DNA of 15,657 nucleotides from CAKZSU01 sp044223895 (GTDB lineage Bacteria > Patescibacteriota > Microgenomatia > UBA10105 > UBA927). Shown here piece by piece: positions 1-7,489 of this stretch (position 1 is its first letter; every line of letters begins with the position of its first letter). The position numbers and the translations under genes are program-made. Location of the stretch: NCBI GenBank assembly GCA_044223895.1, contig JBGALL010000043.1:1-15657 (forward strand), given 5' to 3'. Under the pieces are notes generated by a model, which was not told where the DNA came from, did not search any database, and saw only the letters and a list, made by a program, of their open reading frames with translations.

Positions 1-250
1 CAATTGTTACCACTGATGGAGAAACTTTCTCTACCACTCCAGTTACTACTGATTCCTCGTTAGTAACCCGAATATTTTCGTCAGGTTTTATCTGAGTAGG
101 TTGAGAAGCTATCTTAGGAGATGCAATCTTTAATTTAGCAGCTTGCTGTTGGATCGTATTCCAATTTACTCCCGTTATTCCTGAGCTGATTAGTCCTCCT
201 ACAAATAGTATTATCACAGCTATCCAAAGAAAAATATTTTGTTGTTTCAT
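1..250 (-). CDS. HtrA/DegP-like trypsin-family serine protease, N-terminus only
   Basis: Partial gene running off the left edge; 83 residues are visible from an ATG at 250. Residues about 5-25 form one hydrophobic segment after a short polar start, which fits a signal anchor. A Gln/Lys/Pro-rich linker follows, and then the segment EESVVTGVVEKVSPSVVTI (residues 65-83). That pattern is the characteristic beginning of the S1C (HtrA/DegP/DegQ) protease domain. The catalytic His-Asp-Ser residues and any PDZ domain would lie beyond the window, so activity cannot be judged. Members degrade or refold damaged proteins outside the cytoplasmic membrane. It follows the S41 peptidase gene on the same strand after a 46-base gap that shows no clear terminator, so the two may be co-transcribed as an envelope proteolysis pair. 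Confidence 0.8.
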   Translation of the reverse strand, partial: MKQQNIFLWIAVIILFVGGLISSGITGVNWNTIQQQAAKLKIASPKIASQPTQIKPDENIRVTNEESVVTGVVEKVSPSVVTI

Positions 251-296
251 ATGTGTAAGACTAGTGAAGAATACTGAGAAAAAACTGAGTTTTTAT

Positions 297-1592
297 TTAT
301 TTAAGAAGTACCTCAATCGCTTTTGATAATTGTGAATCAGCATTGGGATTTGAATAATCAAAACCAATTTGTATATCAGGATTGATACCTTTTTGACTGA
401 TTGAGTCTCCACTTGGAAGGAGCCATTTGCCAGTCGTGATATGGACACTTGCCCCCTGACCCAGTTCAAATGGTGTTTGAACAGAACCTTTTCCAAACGA
501 TGTCTCACCAACAAGTTTGGCTCGTTTAAAATCCTTTAAGGCACCAGAAACAATTTCGGCAGCGGAAGCACTTCCTTTATTTATCAGAACTACTAATGGC
601 ATGTCAGTTAAATTACCTTTGCGACTGACATTTAAGTTTTGAATACTACCATCACTATTCTTTTGAGATACAACTGTCCCTGATTTAATAAATTCACTAG
701 CAATATATACTGCCCCATCGAGATACCCACCGGGATTGTTTCGTAAATCAAATACCAGACCACGCAATGGACTTTTTTTATTTTCTTGAACAATATCAGC
801 AACTGCTTTACTCCAATCCTCATTACTATGATCGCCAAAACGAGACAATTTGATATAGGCTATTCGGTCGGATTTGGTTTTAAAGGCTGCAGATTCAGTA
901 GCATTCTGTATTTCTGTAACTTCAGAAATTGATTTAACCCAGCTCTCAACTGAAGGAACGGTGATAGTATTCCTGATTACAGAGATGTCTACAGGAGCCT
1001 TTCCATCATTGTGAAGAATATTTAGTTGGACAGTACTTCCTTTGGGACCACGAATTTTGTTTACAGCATCTTGAACGGTCCACCCGGCTGTATCTGCACC
1101 ATCAACTTTCAAAATATAATCCTGAGGTCTAATTCCGGCAGCTTCTGCAGGACTGCCCTTCAAAGGAGCTGAAACAATAATCCTTCCTTCTTTCAGATCC
1201 AATTGGGCTCCAATTCCTTCGAATTGCCCACCGATATCTTGCTTAAAATCAGTGTTTTCTTTTGGTGGGAAAAAACTCGTAAAGGGATCACCAGCTGCGG
1301 AAACCATGCCAGTAATAGCACCCCAAACCATTTTCTGTGAATCAAGTGTATTGGCATCTATATAGTAATGAAACATTTTTTGCCAGACATCCCAAAACAA
1401 AGAAAAATCAACGGTGGTTGATTCTGGTGAAGTTGTGTTTACTAAGGTCTTTTGCTGAACAGTTCGCACTCCTGAAGAAAATTGTGGAAAAGCATTCTTT
1501 TCACCTAATCTATACCCTATTCCCCCAGCCAAAAAAACAAAGGCTAAAGCAACAACAAATGATCGGATTCGTGAAAAAGAAAAAGATTTCAT
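297..1592 (-). CDS. S41 family C-terminal processing peptidase (CtpA/Prc type)
   Basis: A 431-residue serine peptidase that trims C-termini of exported proteins. Numbered from the ATG at 1592, residues about 9-25 are a transmembrane anchor. Residues about 60-110 match the helical N-terminal region, 120-205 form a PDZ domain with the GIGAQLDLKEGRIIVSAP strand-loop and SPAEAAGI, and 240-410 are the S41 core. The core holds FDLRNNPGG, GSASAAEIVSGALKD and GETSFGKGSVQ. The Ser-Lys dyad is most likely S343 and K368, 25 residues apart as in Prc and CtpB. A TTG six codons upstream (1610) could extend it, but the ATG directly before the Lys/Arg-rich anchor is preferred. No strong ribosome site precedes it. 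It lies 44 bases after rpsR and 46 before the HtrA-like gene, both on the same strand. The family call is firm; the substrate is unknown. Confidence 0.93.
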   Translation of the reverse strand: MKSFSFSRIRSFVVALAFVFLAGGIGYRLGEKNAFPQFSSGVRTVQQKTLVNTTSPESTTVDFSLFWDVWQKMFHYYIDANTLDSQKMVWGAITGMVSAAGDPFTSFFPPKENTDFKQDIGGQFEGIGAQLDLKEGRIIVSAPLKGSPAEAAGIRPQDYILKVDGADTAGWTVQDAVNKIRGPKGSTVQLNILHNDGKAPVDISVIRNTITVPSVESWVKSISEVTEIQNATESAAFKTKSDRIAYIKLSRFGDHSNEDWSKAVADIVQENKKSPLRGLVFDLRNNPGGYLDGAVYIASEFIKSGTVVSQKNSDGSIQNLNVSRKGNLTDMPLVVLINKGSASAAEIVSGALKDFKRAKLVGETSFGKGSVQTPFELGQGASVHITTGKWLLPSGDSISQKGINPDIQIGFDYSNPNADSQLSKAIEVLLK

Positions 1593-1636
1593 TTCAATGA
1601 ATAATCTCAATTTTTTGGACTATAGAAGATAGTGTA

Positions 1637-1873
1637 TTACGTCCGAACAATAAATGGAAGTAGTGCAAGATGTCGTGCGCGCTTTATAGCGATAGTCAAC
1701 ATCCGTTGCTGTGTACTAGAAACGCCGGTCTTACTACGAGGCATTATTTTCCCTCGTTCTGAGATGAATTTAGATAATACAGCAATATCTTTGTAATCAA
1801 TTATTTTATCTGCTGCTATTGGTGACACTTTTGGTGTGCGAATTTTTTTTACATTTCTGCGTTGTGGTTTCAT
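1637..1873 (-). CDS. rpsR: Small-subunit ribosomal protein bS18
   Basis: Seventy-eight residues, the usual length for S18. The protein is strongly basic with the family signature IDYKDIAVLSKFISERGKIMPRSKTGVSSTQQRMLTIAIKRARHLALLPF (residues 25-74). S18 sits on the platform of the 30S subunit, where it binds 16S rRNA together with S6. The gene is third in the standard rpsF-ssb-rpsR order, 12 bases after ssb, so it is very probably translated from the same mRNA. The intervening bases are A/T-only and carry no Shine-Dalgarno sequence. Confidence 0.97.
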   Translation of the reverse strand: MKPQRRNVKKIRTPKVSPIAADKIIDYKDIAVLSKFISERGKIMPRSKTGVSSTQQRMLTIAIKRARHLALLPFIVRT

Positions 1874-1885
1874 AATTTTTTAAAT

Positions 1886-2386
1886 TTAAAATGGTATATC
1901 GTCTACATTTACATCTTCAGACCCTGTTGGCTGTGCAGGTGCTTGATGTGCTTCAGGCTGAACTGGTTTAGTGGTTTGTTGAGGAACGAACTGAGACCGT
2001 TGTCCTCCACCATTCTCTGAACCACCCTGACTTCCTTCTTCAAATGACTTTTTCGAATCGAGAATCATCATGTCATCCATAACGATTTCTACGGTTGTTC
2101 GTTCTTGTCCATCTTGTCCCGTCCATTTTCGTGATTGGATTCTTCCCTCAACGTATATTTTTCTTCCCTTGCCAAGGAGTTGACTACATAATTCTGCAAG
2201 TTTACCCCAGGCAACCAATCGATGATATTCAACTTCTTCCCGTTTCTCACCTGCTTCGGTTGTCCAACTACGATTGGTTGCTAAACCAATAGTACAGACA
2301 GCAGCACCAGTAGGCGTATATTTTAATTCCGGATCTCGCGTTAAATTACCAATCAACAATACTTTATTCAAACTTCGTGATGACAT
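1886..2386 (-). CDS. ssb: Single-stranded DNA-binding protein
   Basis: A 166-residue SSB. The OB fold covers residues 1-105, beginning with the typical LNKVLLIGNLTRDPELKYTPTGAAVCTIGLATNR and including EEVEYHRLVAWGKLAELCSQLLGKGRKIYVEGRI. A Gly/Gln/Pro-rich disordered linker (about 115-155) leads to the acidic tip ending DDIPF, the peptide that recruits replication and repair partners. The protein binds exposed single strands during replication, recombination and repair. It lies between rpsF and rpsR, the common bacterial arrangement, with 20 and 12 bases to its neighbours. The start is the only ATG that gives the canonical N-terminus. Confidence 0.97.
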   Translation of the reverse strand: MSSRSLNKVLLIGNLTRDPELKYTPTGAAVCTIGLATNRSWTTEAGEKREEVEYHRLVAWGKLAELCSQLLGKGRKIYVEGRIQSRKWTGQDGQERTTVEIVMDDMMILDSKKSFEEGSQGGSENGGGQRSQFVPQQTTKPVQPEAHQAPAQPTGSEDVNVDDIPF

Positions 2387-2406
2387 ACTATATTAGTCTA
2401 CGGAAT

Positions 2407-2691
2407 TTATTTAACTTTCGTCAATAAATAACGAAGTACGTTTTCTGTTAGCTTTACCTGTTGCTCCAAACGAGCAATATTCATTGTTTCAGCTTCGATT
2501 GTAGCCAAAAGATAACATCCTTCTTTTTGCTTTTCAATTTCGTAAGCTAATTCTTTCTTACCAAAATCATCTACTGTCAATTTTGAGTATTGTTGTTCTG
2601 TCAACAACTTTTCGACAAAAGCTGTTCGCTTTTTTTCGTCTTCGTGAGCGAAATCATTTTTTACCACGACCATAAGTTCGTACGTACGCAT
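2407..2691 (-). CDS. rpsF: Small-subunit ribosomal protein bS6
   Basis: The chosen start gives 94 residues beginning MRTYELMVVVK, the usual opening of S6. The protein has the ferredoxin-like S6 layout with KKELAYEIEKQKEGCYLLATIEAE and a C-terminal LTENVLRYLLTKV. S6 pairs with S18 on the 30S platform, and this gene leads the rpsF-ssb-rpsR cluster. An in-frame ATG at 2739 would add 16 residues (MSFLSDEPDSGIISYI) and has a GAAGG about four bases before it. The ATG at 2691 has no visible Shine-Dalgarno, so the choice rests on the family N-terminus. If 2739 is used, the extension is unusual. A structured leader lies upstream (2769-2789). Confidence 0.93.
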   Translation of the reverse strand: MRTYELMVVVKNDFAHEDEKKRTAFVEKLLTEQQYSKLTVDDFGKKELAYEIEKQKEGCYLLATIEAETMNIARLEQQVKLTENVLRYLLTKVK

Positions 2692-2768
2692 AATGTATGA
2701 AATGATACCAGAATCAGGCTCGTCTGACAAGAAGGACATAATACCTTCAACCTAATCAGAACCAAAGC

Positions 2769-2789
2769 CTGACGGTGACAGAGTGTCAG
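2769..2789 (-). promoter_or_regulatory. Possible structured leader of the rpsF operon
   Basis: On the minus strand this stretch can form a TGACA-CTC-TGTCA hairpin. Alternatively, its outer CTGAC and GTCAG arms can pair around it, with CCG just before the 3' arm. Many bacteria carry an rpsF leader whose CCG bulge binds the S6:S18 complex for feedback control. Position and motif fit loosely, but I cannot reproduce the full consensus, so this is a suggestion only. Confidence 0.25.
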
Positions 2790-2807
2790 AATACGATAGT
2801 ATTACGC

Positions 2808-3608
2808 TCAATTAGGGTACCAGTTTCCTAGAGTTACGGTGATTTCAGGATTACCAGTGTATACCAATTCTTTAAATTTGTTGATGTCTGAAAAGCCATC
2901 TTGGGTACGATAGTGATAGGGATAAACCTGTTTTGGCTTGAAAGCTAAGACAGCTTGGGCAGCATCTTCGACACTCATCGTGTAAGGGAGATTCATAGGA
3001 ATAAAAGCAACATCTATATTTGATAAAGCCTTCATTTCTGGTGTTCCCGCAGTATCACCAGCGATATAGACCCGTTTTCCATCTTTTTCGATAAGATACC
3101 CATTCCCTCTTCCCTTAGTATGTGGTGCTTCTGATGATTCTGGGAGGTTATACATAGGAATAGCCTGTATAGTAAACCCCTGTTCGGACGTCGATTCACC
3201 ATTTGCCAGCACCTTGGCTTTTACGGCCAGGTTTTCTGGCAAGGCATCCTTAACAGCCTGAGGAACTATCAAGGTAGCATTCCCCAGCACCGTAGTGAGT
3301 GTATCTGCATTCAAATGATCCCCGTGGATATCAGTCACCAGAATCAAGGTAGGAGATGGCTTACCATCATAGGCTTTGTTACCTCCTGTGGGGTCTGCAT
3401 AGATTACCCCGTCACCCCACTGCAATATGAGCGATGCATGAGATATTGGCATTACAGTTACAAACGTCTGTTCATTTGGGGCAACTGTAGTTGTTGGTGT
3501 GCCTTGAAACACCCCAGGATTGGTAAAATTCAATACTGGAGATTTTACTTGTACATAGGCTCCCACGGCAATGACAGCTACCAAAACAATAAGTATTAAT
3601 TTATCCAT
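2808..3608 (-). CDS. Membrane-anchored metallo-beta-lactamase-fold hydrolase
   Basis: A 266-residue protein with an N-terminal membrane segment (residues 3-20) and a Pro/Thr-rich linker. From about residue 50 it has an MBL-fold domain of the UPF0173/ascorbate-6-phosphate-lactonase-like branch. Visible metal-site elements are H57, VTDIHGDHLN (D93, H95, D97, H98), H173, YIAGDT with D195, and YPYHYRTQ with H242. The first His of the usual HxHxDH motif is Asp here. Such proteins are usually hydrolases of unknown substrate. The hydrophobic N-terminus suggests the catalytic domain is outside the membrane. The ATG follows the glyA stop by four bases, so the two genes are probably translationally coupled even though the functions look unrelated. 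Family is clear; substrate unknown. Confidence 0.82.
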   Translation of the reverse strand: MDKLILIVLVAVIAVGAYVQVKSPVLNFTNPGVFQGTPTTTVAPNEQTFVTVMPISHASLILQWGDGVIYADPTGGNKAYDGKPSPTLILVTDIHGDHLNADTLTTVLGNATLIVPQAVKDALPENLAVKAKVLANGESTSEQGFTIQAIPMYNLPESSEAPHTKGRGNGYLIEKDGKRVYIAGDTAGTPEMKALSNIDVAFIPMNLPYTMSVEDAAQAVLAFKPKQVYPYHYRTQDGFSDINKFKELVYTGNPEITVTLGNWYPN

Positions 3609-3612
3609 ACAT

Positions 3613-4959
3613 TTATGGTATTAAGAATTTACTACAAAAGCTGGTTACTTCCTTGGCGATTTTTTCCAGGTTTTTATTATTTGTAATTTCTTTTTTAGCT
3701 TTATCAATATACGCTTTGCGCTCTTCTTTATTTGCTGGTAATTGATAGATCTTTATCTCTTCAAGAACATCGGCAATCCAATTGCCAATCTTTTTCATAT
3801 CAGCTTCTCCCATACCTCTGGTAGTTGCTGCCGGTGTACCTAAACGTAACCCGGATGGATAAAAAGGTGAAGACGGATCTTTGGGTATCGTATTTTTATT
3901 CATCGTCATGTGAACTCTATCCAAAGCTAATTGTCCAAAGATTCCTCCACCAGGACCCACAAAAGGTACTAAATCGATCAGGATGAGATGATTTTCAGAG
4001 CAATTACCTACCAAGGTTACTCCCCGCTTAACCAAGGTCTGAGCCAAAATTTTGCTGTTTTTTACTATTTGTTTGGCATAGGTACTAAATTCTTTTGTCG
4101 ATGCTTCTTTCAAGGCGACTGCAATTGCTCCGGTCTGATGATCGTGTGGCCCACCTTGTAACCCAGGGAAGACTGCTTTATCTACCTTATCTGATAGTTC
4201 TTCGTCTTTGGCGAGACCTTTTTTGGTAACCAGTATCATTCCACCTCGTGGTCCACGAAGGGTTTTATGAGTTGTTGTGGTTATGATATGAGCATAAGGG
4301 ATAGGACTCATATGGGCTTTCCCAATCACCAGTCCAACAATATGGGCGATATCTGCAGCTAAATAGGCACCTACAGAATCTGCAATCTCCCCAAACGCTT
4401 TAAAATCTATTTCAAAAGGATAGGCTGTTGCTCCGCACCAGATTAATTTTGGCTTGTGTTGCTTGGCTAATTGTTTGACTTCATCCATATCTATTCTGCC
4501 ATTTGCCTGAACATGATACGGTATACAGTTATAAAACATTCCGGTAGCTGATACTTTCCATCCGTGCGTAAGATGTCCTCCATCAGTGAGATTTAAACCC
4601 ATGACCGTGTCTCCCGGCTGACAACAAGCAAGATACACCGCTAAATTAGCCGGTGAACCTGAATATGGTTGGACATTTACATGAGGTACACCAAAGAGTT
4701 TTTTGGCTCGACTTTGAGCCAACTGTTCTATCTGATCAATATATTCATTTCCACCGTAATATCGTTTCAAAGGATAACCTTCTGAATATTTATTGGTGAG
4801 TACGGATCCCATCACCGAACGGACTGCTGTGGATGCGTAATTTTCTGATGGAATCAACTCAAGCCCTTCTTTTTGACGTTTTTCTTCGTTCAAAATAATC
4901 TCTGAAAGCTCTGAATCGTTAGTTATGGTTTTCCATTGTGTTGTAGATTGTAATTTCAT
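3613..4959 (-). CDS. glyA: Serine hydroxymethyltransferase
   Basis: A 448-residue PLP enzyme that interconverts serine and glycine while loading one-carbon units onto tetrahydrofolate, feeding thymidylate, purine and methionine synthesis in the cytosol. Clear SHMT landmarks are GLELIPSENYAS (residues 32-43), TNKYSEGYPLKRYYGGNEYID (55-75), NVQPYSGSPANLAVY (95-109) and TTTTHKTLRGPRGG (227-240). The PLP Schiff-base lysine is K232. About 20 extra residues precede the conserved core, and a Lys-rich helix closes the protein. The start is well supported: AGAAGGAG lies five bases before the ATG, the clearest ribosome site on the left half of the window. It is preceded by an 87-base leader with a symmetric hairpin and lies downstream of tmk on the same strand. 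Confidence 0.96.
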   Translation of the reverse strand: MKLQSTTQWKTITNDSELSEIILNEEKRQKEGLELIPSENYASTAVRSVMGSVLTNKYSEGYPLKRYYGGNEYIDQIEQLAQSRAKKLFGVPHVNVQPYSGSPANLAVYLACCQPGDTVMGLNLTDGGHLTHGWKVSATGMFYNCIPYHVQANGRIDMDEVKQLAKQHKPKLIWCGATAYPFEIDFKAFGEIADSVGAYLAADIAHIVGLVIGKAHMSPIPYAHIITTTTHKTLRGPRGGMILVTKKGLAKDEELSDKVDKAVFPGLQGGPHDHQTGAIAVALKEASTKEFSTYAKQIVKNSKILAQTLVKRGVTLVGNCSENHLILIDLVPFVGPGGGIFGQLALDRVHMTMNKNTIPKDPSSPFYPSGLRLGTPAATTRGMGEADMKKIGNWIADVLEEIKIYQLPANKEERKAYIDKAKKEITNNKNLEKIAKEVTSFCSKFLIP

Positions 4960-4977
4960 GGGTACTCCTTCTTTGAT

Positions 4978-5004
4978 TCGCTGAAGCCATAAAGGCGAAA
5001 GCGA
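4978..5004 (-). promoter_or_regulatory. Symmetric hairpin in the glyA leader
   Basis: The minus strand reads TCGCT-TTC-GCC-TTTAT-GGC-TTC-AGCGA. That is a five-pair outer stem, a 3x3 TTC/TTC internal loop, a three-pair inner stem and a five-base loop. It sits just upstream of the glyA Shine-Dalgarno and has no U-run after it. It could be a leader structure controlling glyA translation or mRNA stability. No known riboswitch is recognised. Confidence 0.35.
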
Positions 5005-5024
5005 GTACTATACATTATTATATA

Positions 5025-5042
5025 AACATTCCCTAGAACGTT
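5025..5042 (-). terminator. Weak terminator-like hairpin after tmk
   Basis: A seven-pair stem AACGTTC / GAATGTT with a four-base loop (TAGG on the minus strand) lies four bases past the tmk stop. It is followed by TTATATAATAATG rather than a real U-run, so termination would be weak. The A/T-rich stretch just after it (TATAAT at 5017-5022, TATAGT at 5007-5012) could hold a -10 element for glyA, but I find no convincing -35. Confidence 0.3.
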
Positions 5043-5046
5043 ATTT

Positions 5047-5733
5047 TTATACCATAACTCCTCTTTTCTTCAGTTCATTAATAATTTGGGCATTTATTTG
5101 GTCTTTTGACAATATACTCTCTTTTTCTACACATTCAATACAAAACCAATGATCGTATTTTTTGCAGAAACTGTCATATAATTCTTCGGTGGTTCGCAAC
5201 AAGGCAATATTTTCTTCGTACTGATCTTTCTTTTTTCCGTTGAGATAGGATCTTTTTTCTTTCTGATCGATTAACTGTTGGGAAATTTCTACTGGTACGT
5301 GTAAATAGACAACCATATCTTCTTTGGGGATAGCAAATTCCTGATATTCTAGCTCAAATTCCCATCGTATAAACTCTTCACGTTTTTCTGGAGGTAATTT
5401 TGAAGCCTGATAGACTGCGTTAGAAGGTGCATAGCGATTAATAAATACTAATTTTCCTTCAGAAAGAGCAGCTTCTATAGCAGGTTTAGCTTTCCATCTG
5501 TCAGCCGCATAGGGAAGAGAAATTAAATACGATGATATTTGGTCAGCGGAACCATACTCGCCACTCAAAAATTTTCCACACATTGATCCAAAAAAGGTTT
5601 TTTCGTATTGAGGAAAATCAAAGACAGCATATGGGAGGGAATGATTTTGACAGTACTCTACGAGTAGTTCTAGCTGGGTACCTTTTCCGGCACCATCACT
5701 TCCTTCAATGACGATAAGCTTTCCCTTGTCCAT
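5047..5733 (-). CDS. tmk: Thymidylate kinase (dTMP kinase)
   Basis: A 228-residue P-loop kinase that converts dTMP to dTDP with ATP, an essential step toward dTTP. The chosen ATG gives MDKGKLIVIEGSDGAGKGTQ, with the Walker A loop at residues 11-18, as is usual for TMPK. FDFPQYE supplies the substrate-side FP motif, AADRWK the Arg-containing TMP-binding motif, and a Lys/Arg-rich lid follows (KEKRSYLNGKKKDQYEEN). The position usually read as DR(Y/S) is NRY here (INRYAPSN). Alternative starts exist at 5760 (ATG) and 5769 (TTG, four bases from the upstream stop), but none has a good ribosome site. The gene follows the TIM-barrel gene on the same strand. With glyA and dcd nearby, several dTTP-supply genes cluster here. 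Confidence 0.9.
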   Translation of the reverse strand: MDKGKLIVIEGSDGAGKGTQLELLVEYCQNHSLPYAVFDFPQYEKTFFGSMCGKFLSGEYGSADQISSYLISLPYAADRWKAKPAIEAALSEGKLVFINRYAPSNAVYQASKLPPEKREEFIRWEFELEYQEFAIPKEDMVVYLHVPVEISQQLIDQKEKRSYLNGKKKDQYEENIALLRTTEELYDSFCKKYDHWFCIECVEKESILSKDQINAQIINELKKRGVMV

Positions 5734-5772
5734 GAGGACATAATGCCACTCTTGAGCCATTGCAAGCAAGTA

Positions 5773-7026
5773 TCAGGAATTGGTATAGATTCGTCGTTTT
5801 CGAAGGGTCTGTGAGAAGAATGAAGACTCGAGAAAAAGACTTGAGAGTAACATATATTGAGGGAGTCTTGGAGCAAGCTGTTCGTAAATTATATTTAGAT
5901 AAGAAAGCATGATTGAAGCGAATTCAGAAATCGGTTGCAAGGGTATCGTTGAATCAACTTTACTTGAAGGGGTAGAAATTTTTTGAACTTTTGTATAGGT
6001 ATTTATTCGAAGAGCATGCCATAATCCTTCCGTTGTATATTCCGTAGCCTTGTAGCATGGAATATATCCCAAGCTACGAGACTCGGAATAAATCAGATTC
6101 AGATCGTTTTGAGAATACGCAGGTTCTCTGCCTATTCCCTGTCGATATGAGACAACAAATACGGATTTTTTTTCATTTTTTAGAAATTTTTGCAAATGCA
6201 AATTATTTATAGTTGGGTCTCCCAAGGCATGATTTTCTATCAAGAAATAATCCAGAAATTTTCTAATATCATAGAGATCATAGCCAAAATAATACGGAGC
6301 ACTATGCCGGAAAGGATCATACAAATTAATCCCAAAAACTTTTCCATACGAGTGGGCTATTTCAGCAAAACTTGCAATAACCTCCTCTACGGTTTTTCGT
6401 CGGAACATTAGATAATCGGCAATAACTTGTTCAGACTTTTTTCTCCCTAATGTTAATGGATAGCCGCTAAATTTTTTAAAGGCTTTTTGGCAATACAAGC
6501 AGGAACATCCAAAGAAAGAGGTTTCGTTAGTATATATATACAGAGGTGGCAATCCAAATAAGAGATTATCTACAAATATTCCCTCAAATTTCTCTGCAGA
6601 TGCCTGACGGATTCTATCTTTGATGATTTTTATTGCCTGAGGATTATTGGGACACGTAAAAGCTCTGTCTTTACTGTACATCAAGACATCCCCATAGGAA
6701 TTTCTACACCACAGATCTTGCTCAGGGAATTCGTTATAGACAAGGTTGAACCCTTGAATATACGCATATGTTTTTATGTCTTCTGCGGCAAAGTTTTTCA
6801 GACGAGATAGGATAAATGCACGATCTTCACGTTCCGTTTTATCTGAAAACCCCCAAGAATAGGTTACAAACATATCAGTCGTTCCAAATATTTGTCTCGC
6901 TTTCTTGAGAAAATCTGGCTGATAGATATCACAAAAGCTTTGCTGATGTACTTTCGGTGAGAAATATTTTGTCTTTAGCAATCTCACCGTTCCGGGTCCT
7001 CCCCAGGCATATAACGCTGATCTCAT
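5773..7026 (-). CDS. Putative glycosyl-hydrolase-like TIM-barrel protein (GHL6-like)
   Basis: A 417-residue protein from the ATG at 7026; AGGA lies about 12 bases upstream. A TTG at 7056 would add ten residues and overlap the preceding gene. I see a probable TIM barrel: residues 50-100 (MFVTYSWGF, TYAYIQGF), CPNNPQAIKIIKDRI (125-139), KFEGIFVDN (146-154, with D153), a Cys cluster C-x-C-x2-C at 174-179 followed by QKAFKKFSGYPL, then KVFGINLYDP. The CPNNP, GIFVDN and CxxCQKAF series resembles hypothetical glycosyl hydrolase families of the GHL6 type, where an Asp after the beta strand and Cys near the active face are typical. No signal peptide is visible, which is odd for a secreted hydrolase. 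It may act on cytosolic or cell-wall-precursor sugars. It lies between the XRE regulator and tmk, on the same strand. Family assignment tentative. Confidence 0.5.
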   Translation of the reverse strand: MRSALYAWGGPGTVRLLKTKYFSPKVHQQSFCDIYQPDFLKKARQIFGTTDMFVTYSWGFSDKTEREDRAFILSRLKNFAAEDIKTYAYIQGFNLVYNEFPEQDLWCRNSYGDVLMYSKDRAFTCPNNPQAIKIIKDRIRQASAEKFEGIFVDNLLFGLPPLYIYTNETSFFGCSCLYCQKAFKKFSGYPLTLGRKKSEQVIADYLMFRRKTVEEVIASFAEIAHSYGKVFGINLYDPFRHSAPYYFGYDLYDIRKFLDYFLIENHALGDPTINNLHLQKFLKNEKKSVFVVSYRQGIGREPAYSQNDLNLIYSESRSLGYIPCYKATEYTTEGLWHALRINTYTKVQKISTPSSKVDSTIPLQPISEFASIMLSYLNIIYEQLAPRLPQYMLLSSLFLESSFFSQTLRKRRIYTNS

Positions 7027-7043
7027 AGAAGAAATTATTCCTG

Positions 7044-7451
7044 CTATTTTTTCCAATATTCGTTATGCTTTTTTCGAAGAATGTCTATTTGTTGTTGATA
7101 TTTTTTCTCAACAAATTGTAAAAATAATTTCATATCCTCTACTCCATCTGTGGGGAGCTGATACTTTTCCCTAAGATAAAAAGAAAAATCAGGTAAAAAT
7201 TCTCCCGAATCTTCAGCTAAATCACACTTTTGTAAAAAAGAAATTACTGGCATTTCAAAAGCCTGAGCCAATTGTTCAATAATACTAAATTTAACACTTT
7301 TATAAGTACCTGATTCAAGTCTGTAGAGAAAAGACGGAGTAATTCCTACTTGATCAGCAAATTCATTGAGTGAAAGCCCACGTTTTTCCCTTTGATATTT
7401 TACATATTTTCCAATTTTCGTCGCTGATTCAGTTGGATACAGATCTTTCAT
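7044..7451 (-). CDS. XRE-family helix-turn-helix transcriptional regulator
   Basis: A 135-residue protein from the ATG at 7451. Residues about 11-70 form a Cro/CI-type HTH: IGKYVKYQREKRGLSLNEFADQVGITPSFLYRLESGTYKSVKFSIIEQLAQAFEMPVISFL. The C-terminal half is charged and probably helical (EDMKLFLQFVEKKYQQQIDILRKKHNEYW), perhaps a dimerisation segment; no enzyme or sugar-binding domain is seen. Longer versions starting further upstream would run into the divergent HD gene. A TATACT at 7461-7466 puts transcription initiation about two bases before the ATG, so the mRNA is probably leaderless. The gene is divergent to the HD hydrolase and leads the TIM-barrel gene, so it may control both directions. 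Confidence 0.88.
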   Translation of the reverse strand: MKDLYPTESATKIGKYVKYQREKRGLSLNEFADQVGITPSFLYRLESGTYKSVKFSIIEQLAQAFEMPVISFLQKCDLAEDSGEFLPDFSFYLREKYQLPTDGVEDMKLFLQFVEKKYQQQIDILRKKHNEYWKK

Positions 7452-7452
7452 A

Positions 7453-7481
7453 TTGACACGAGTATATTGATGATATATACA
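7453..7481 (+). promoter_or_regulatory. Sigma-70-type promoter for the HD hydrolase
   Basis: Perfect -35 TTGACA (7453-7458), 17-base spacer, -10 TATACA (7476-7481). Transcription would start near 7488, giving a leader of about 28 bases to the ATG at 7516. The -10 lies between the arms of the inverted repeat at 7465-7491 and overlaps the divergent XRE promoter, so the two starts should exclude each other. Confidence 0.75.
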
Positions 7482-7489
7482 TAAATCAA
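7461..7489 (-). promoter_or_regulatory. Divergent promoter for the XRE regulator
   Basis: On the minus strand, -35 TTGATT (7489-7484), 17-base spacer, -10 TATACT (7466-7461). The predicted start lies about two bases before the ATG at 7451, leaving essentially no leader. It overlaps the HD gene promoter almost fully. Confidence 0.6.

Noticed and set aside
252..296. Terminator between the S41 and HtrA-like genes
   Set aside because: The CTCAG copies either side of the T-run are direct, not inverted, so no stem forms.
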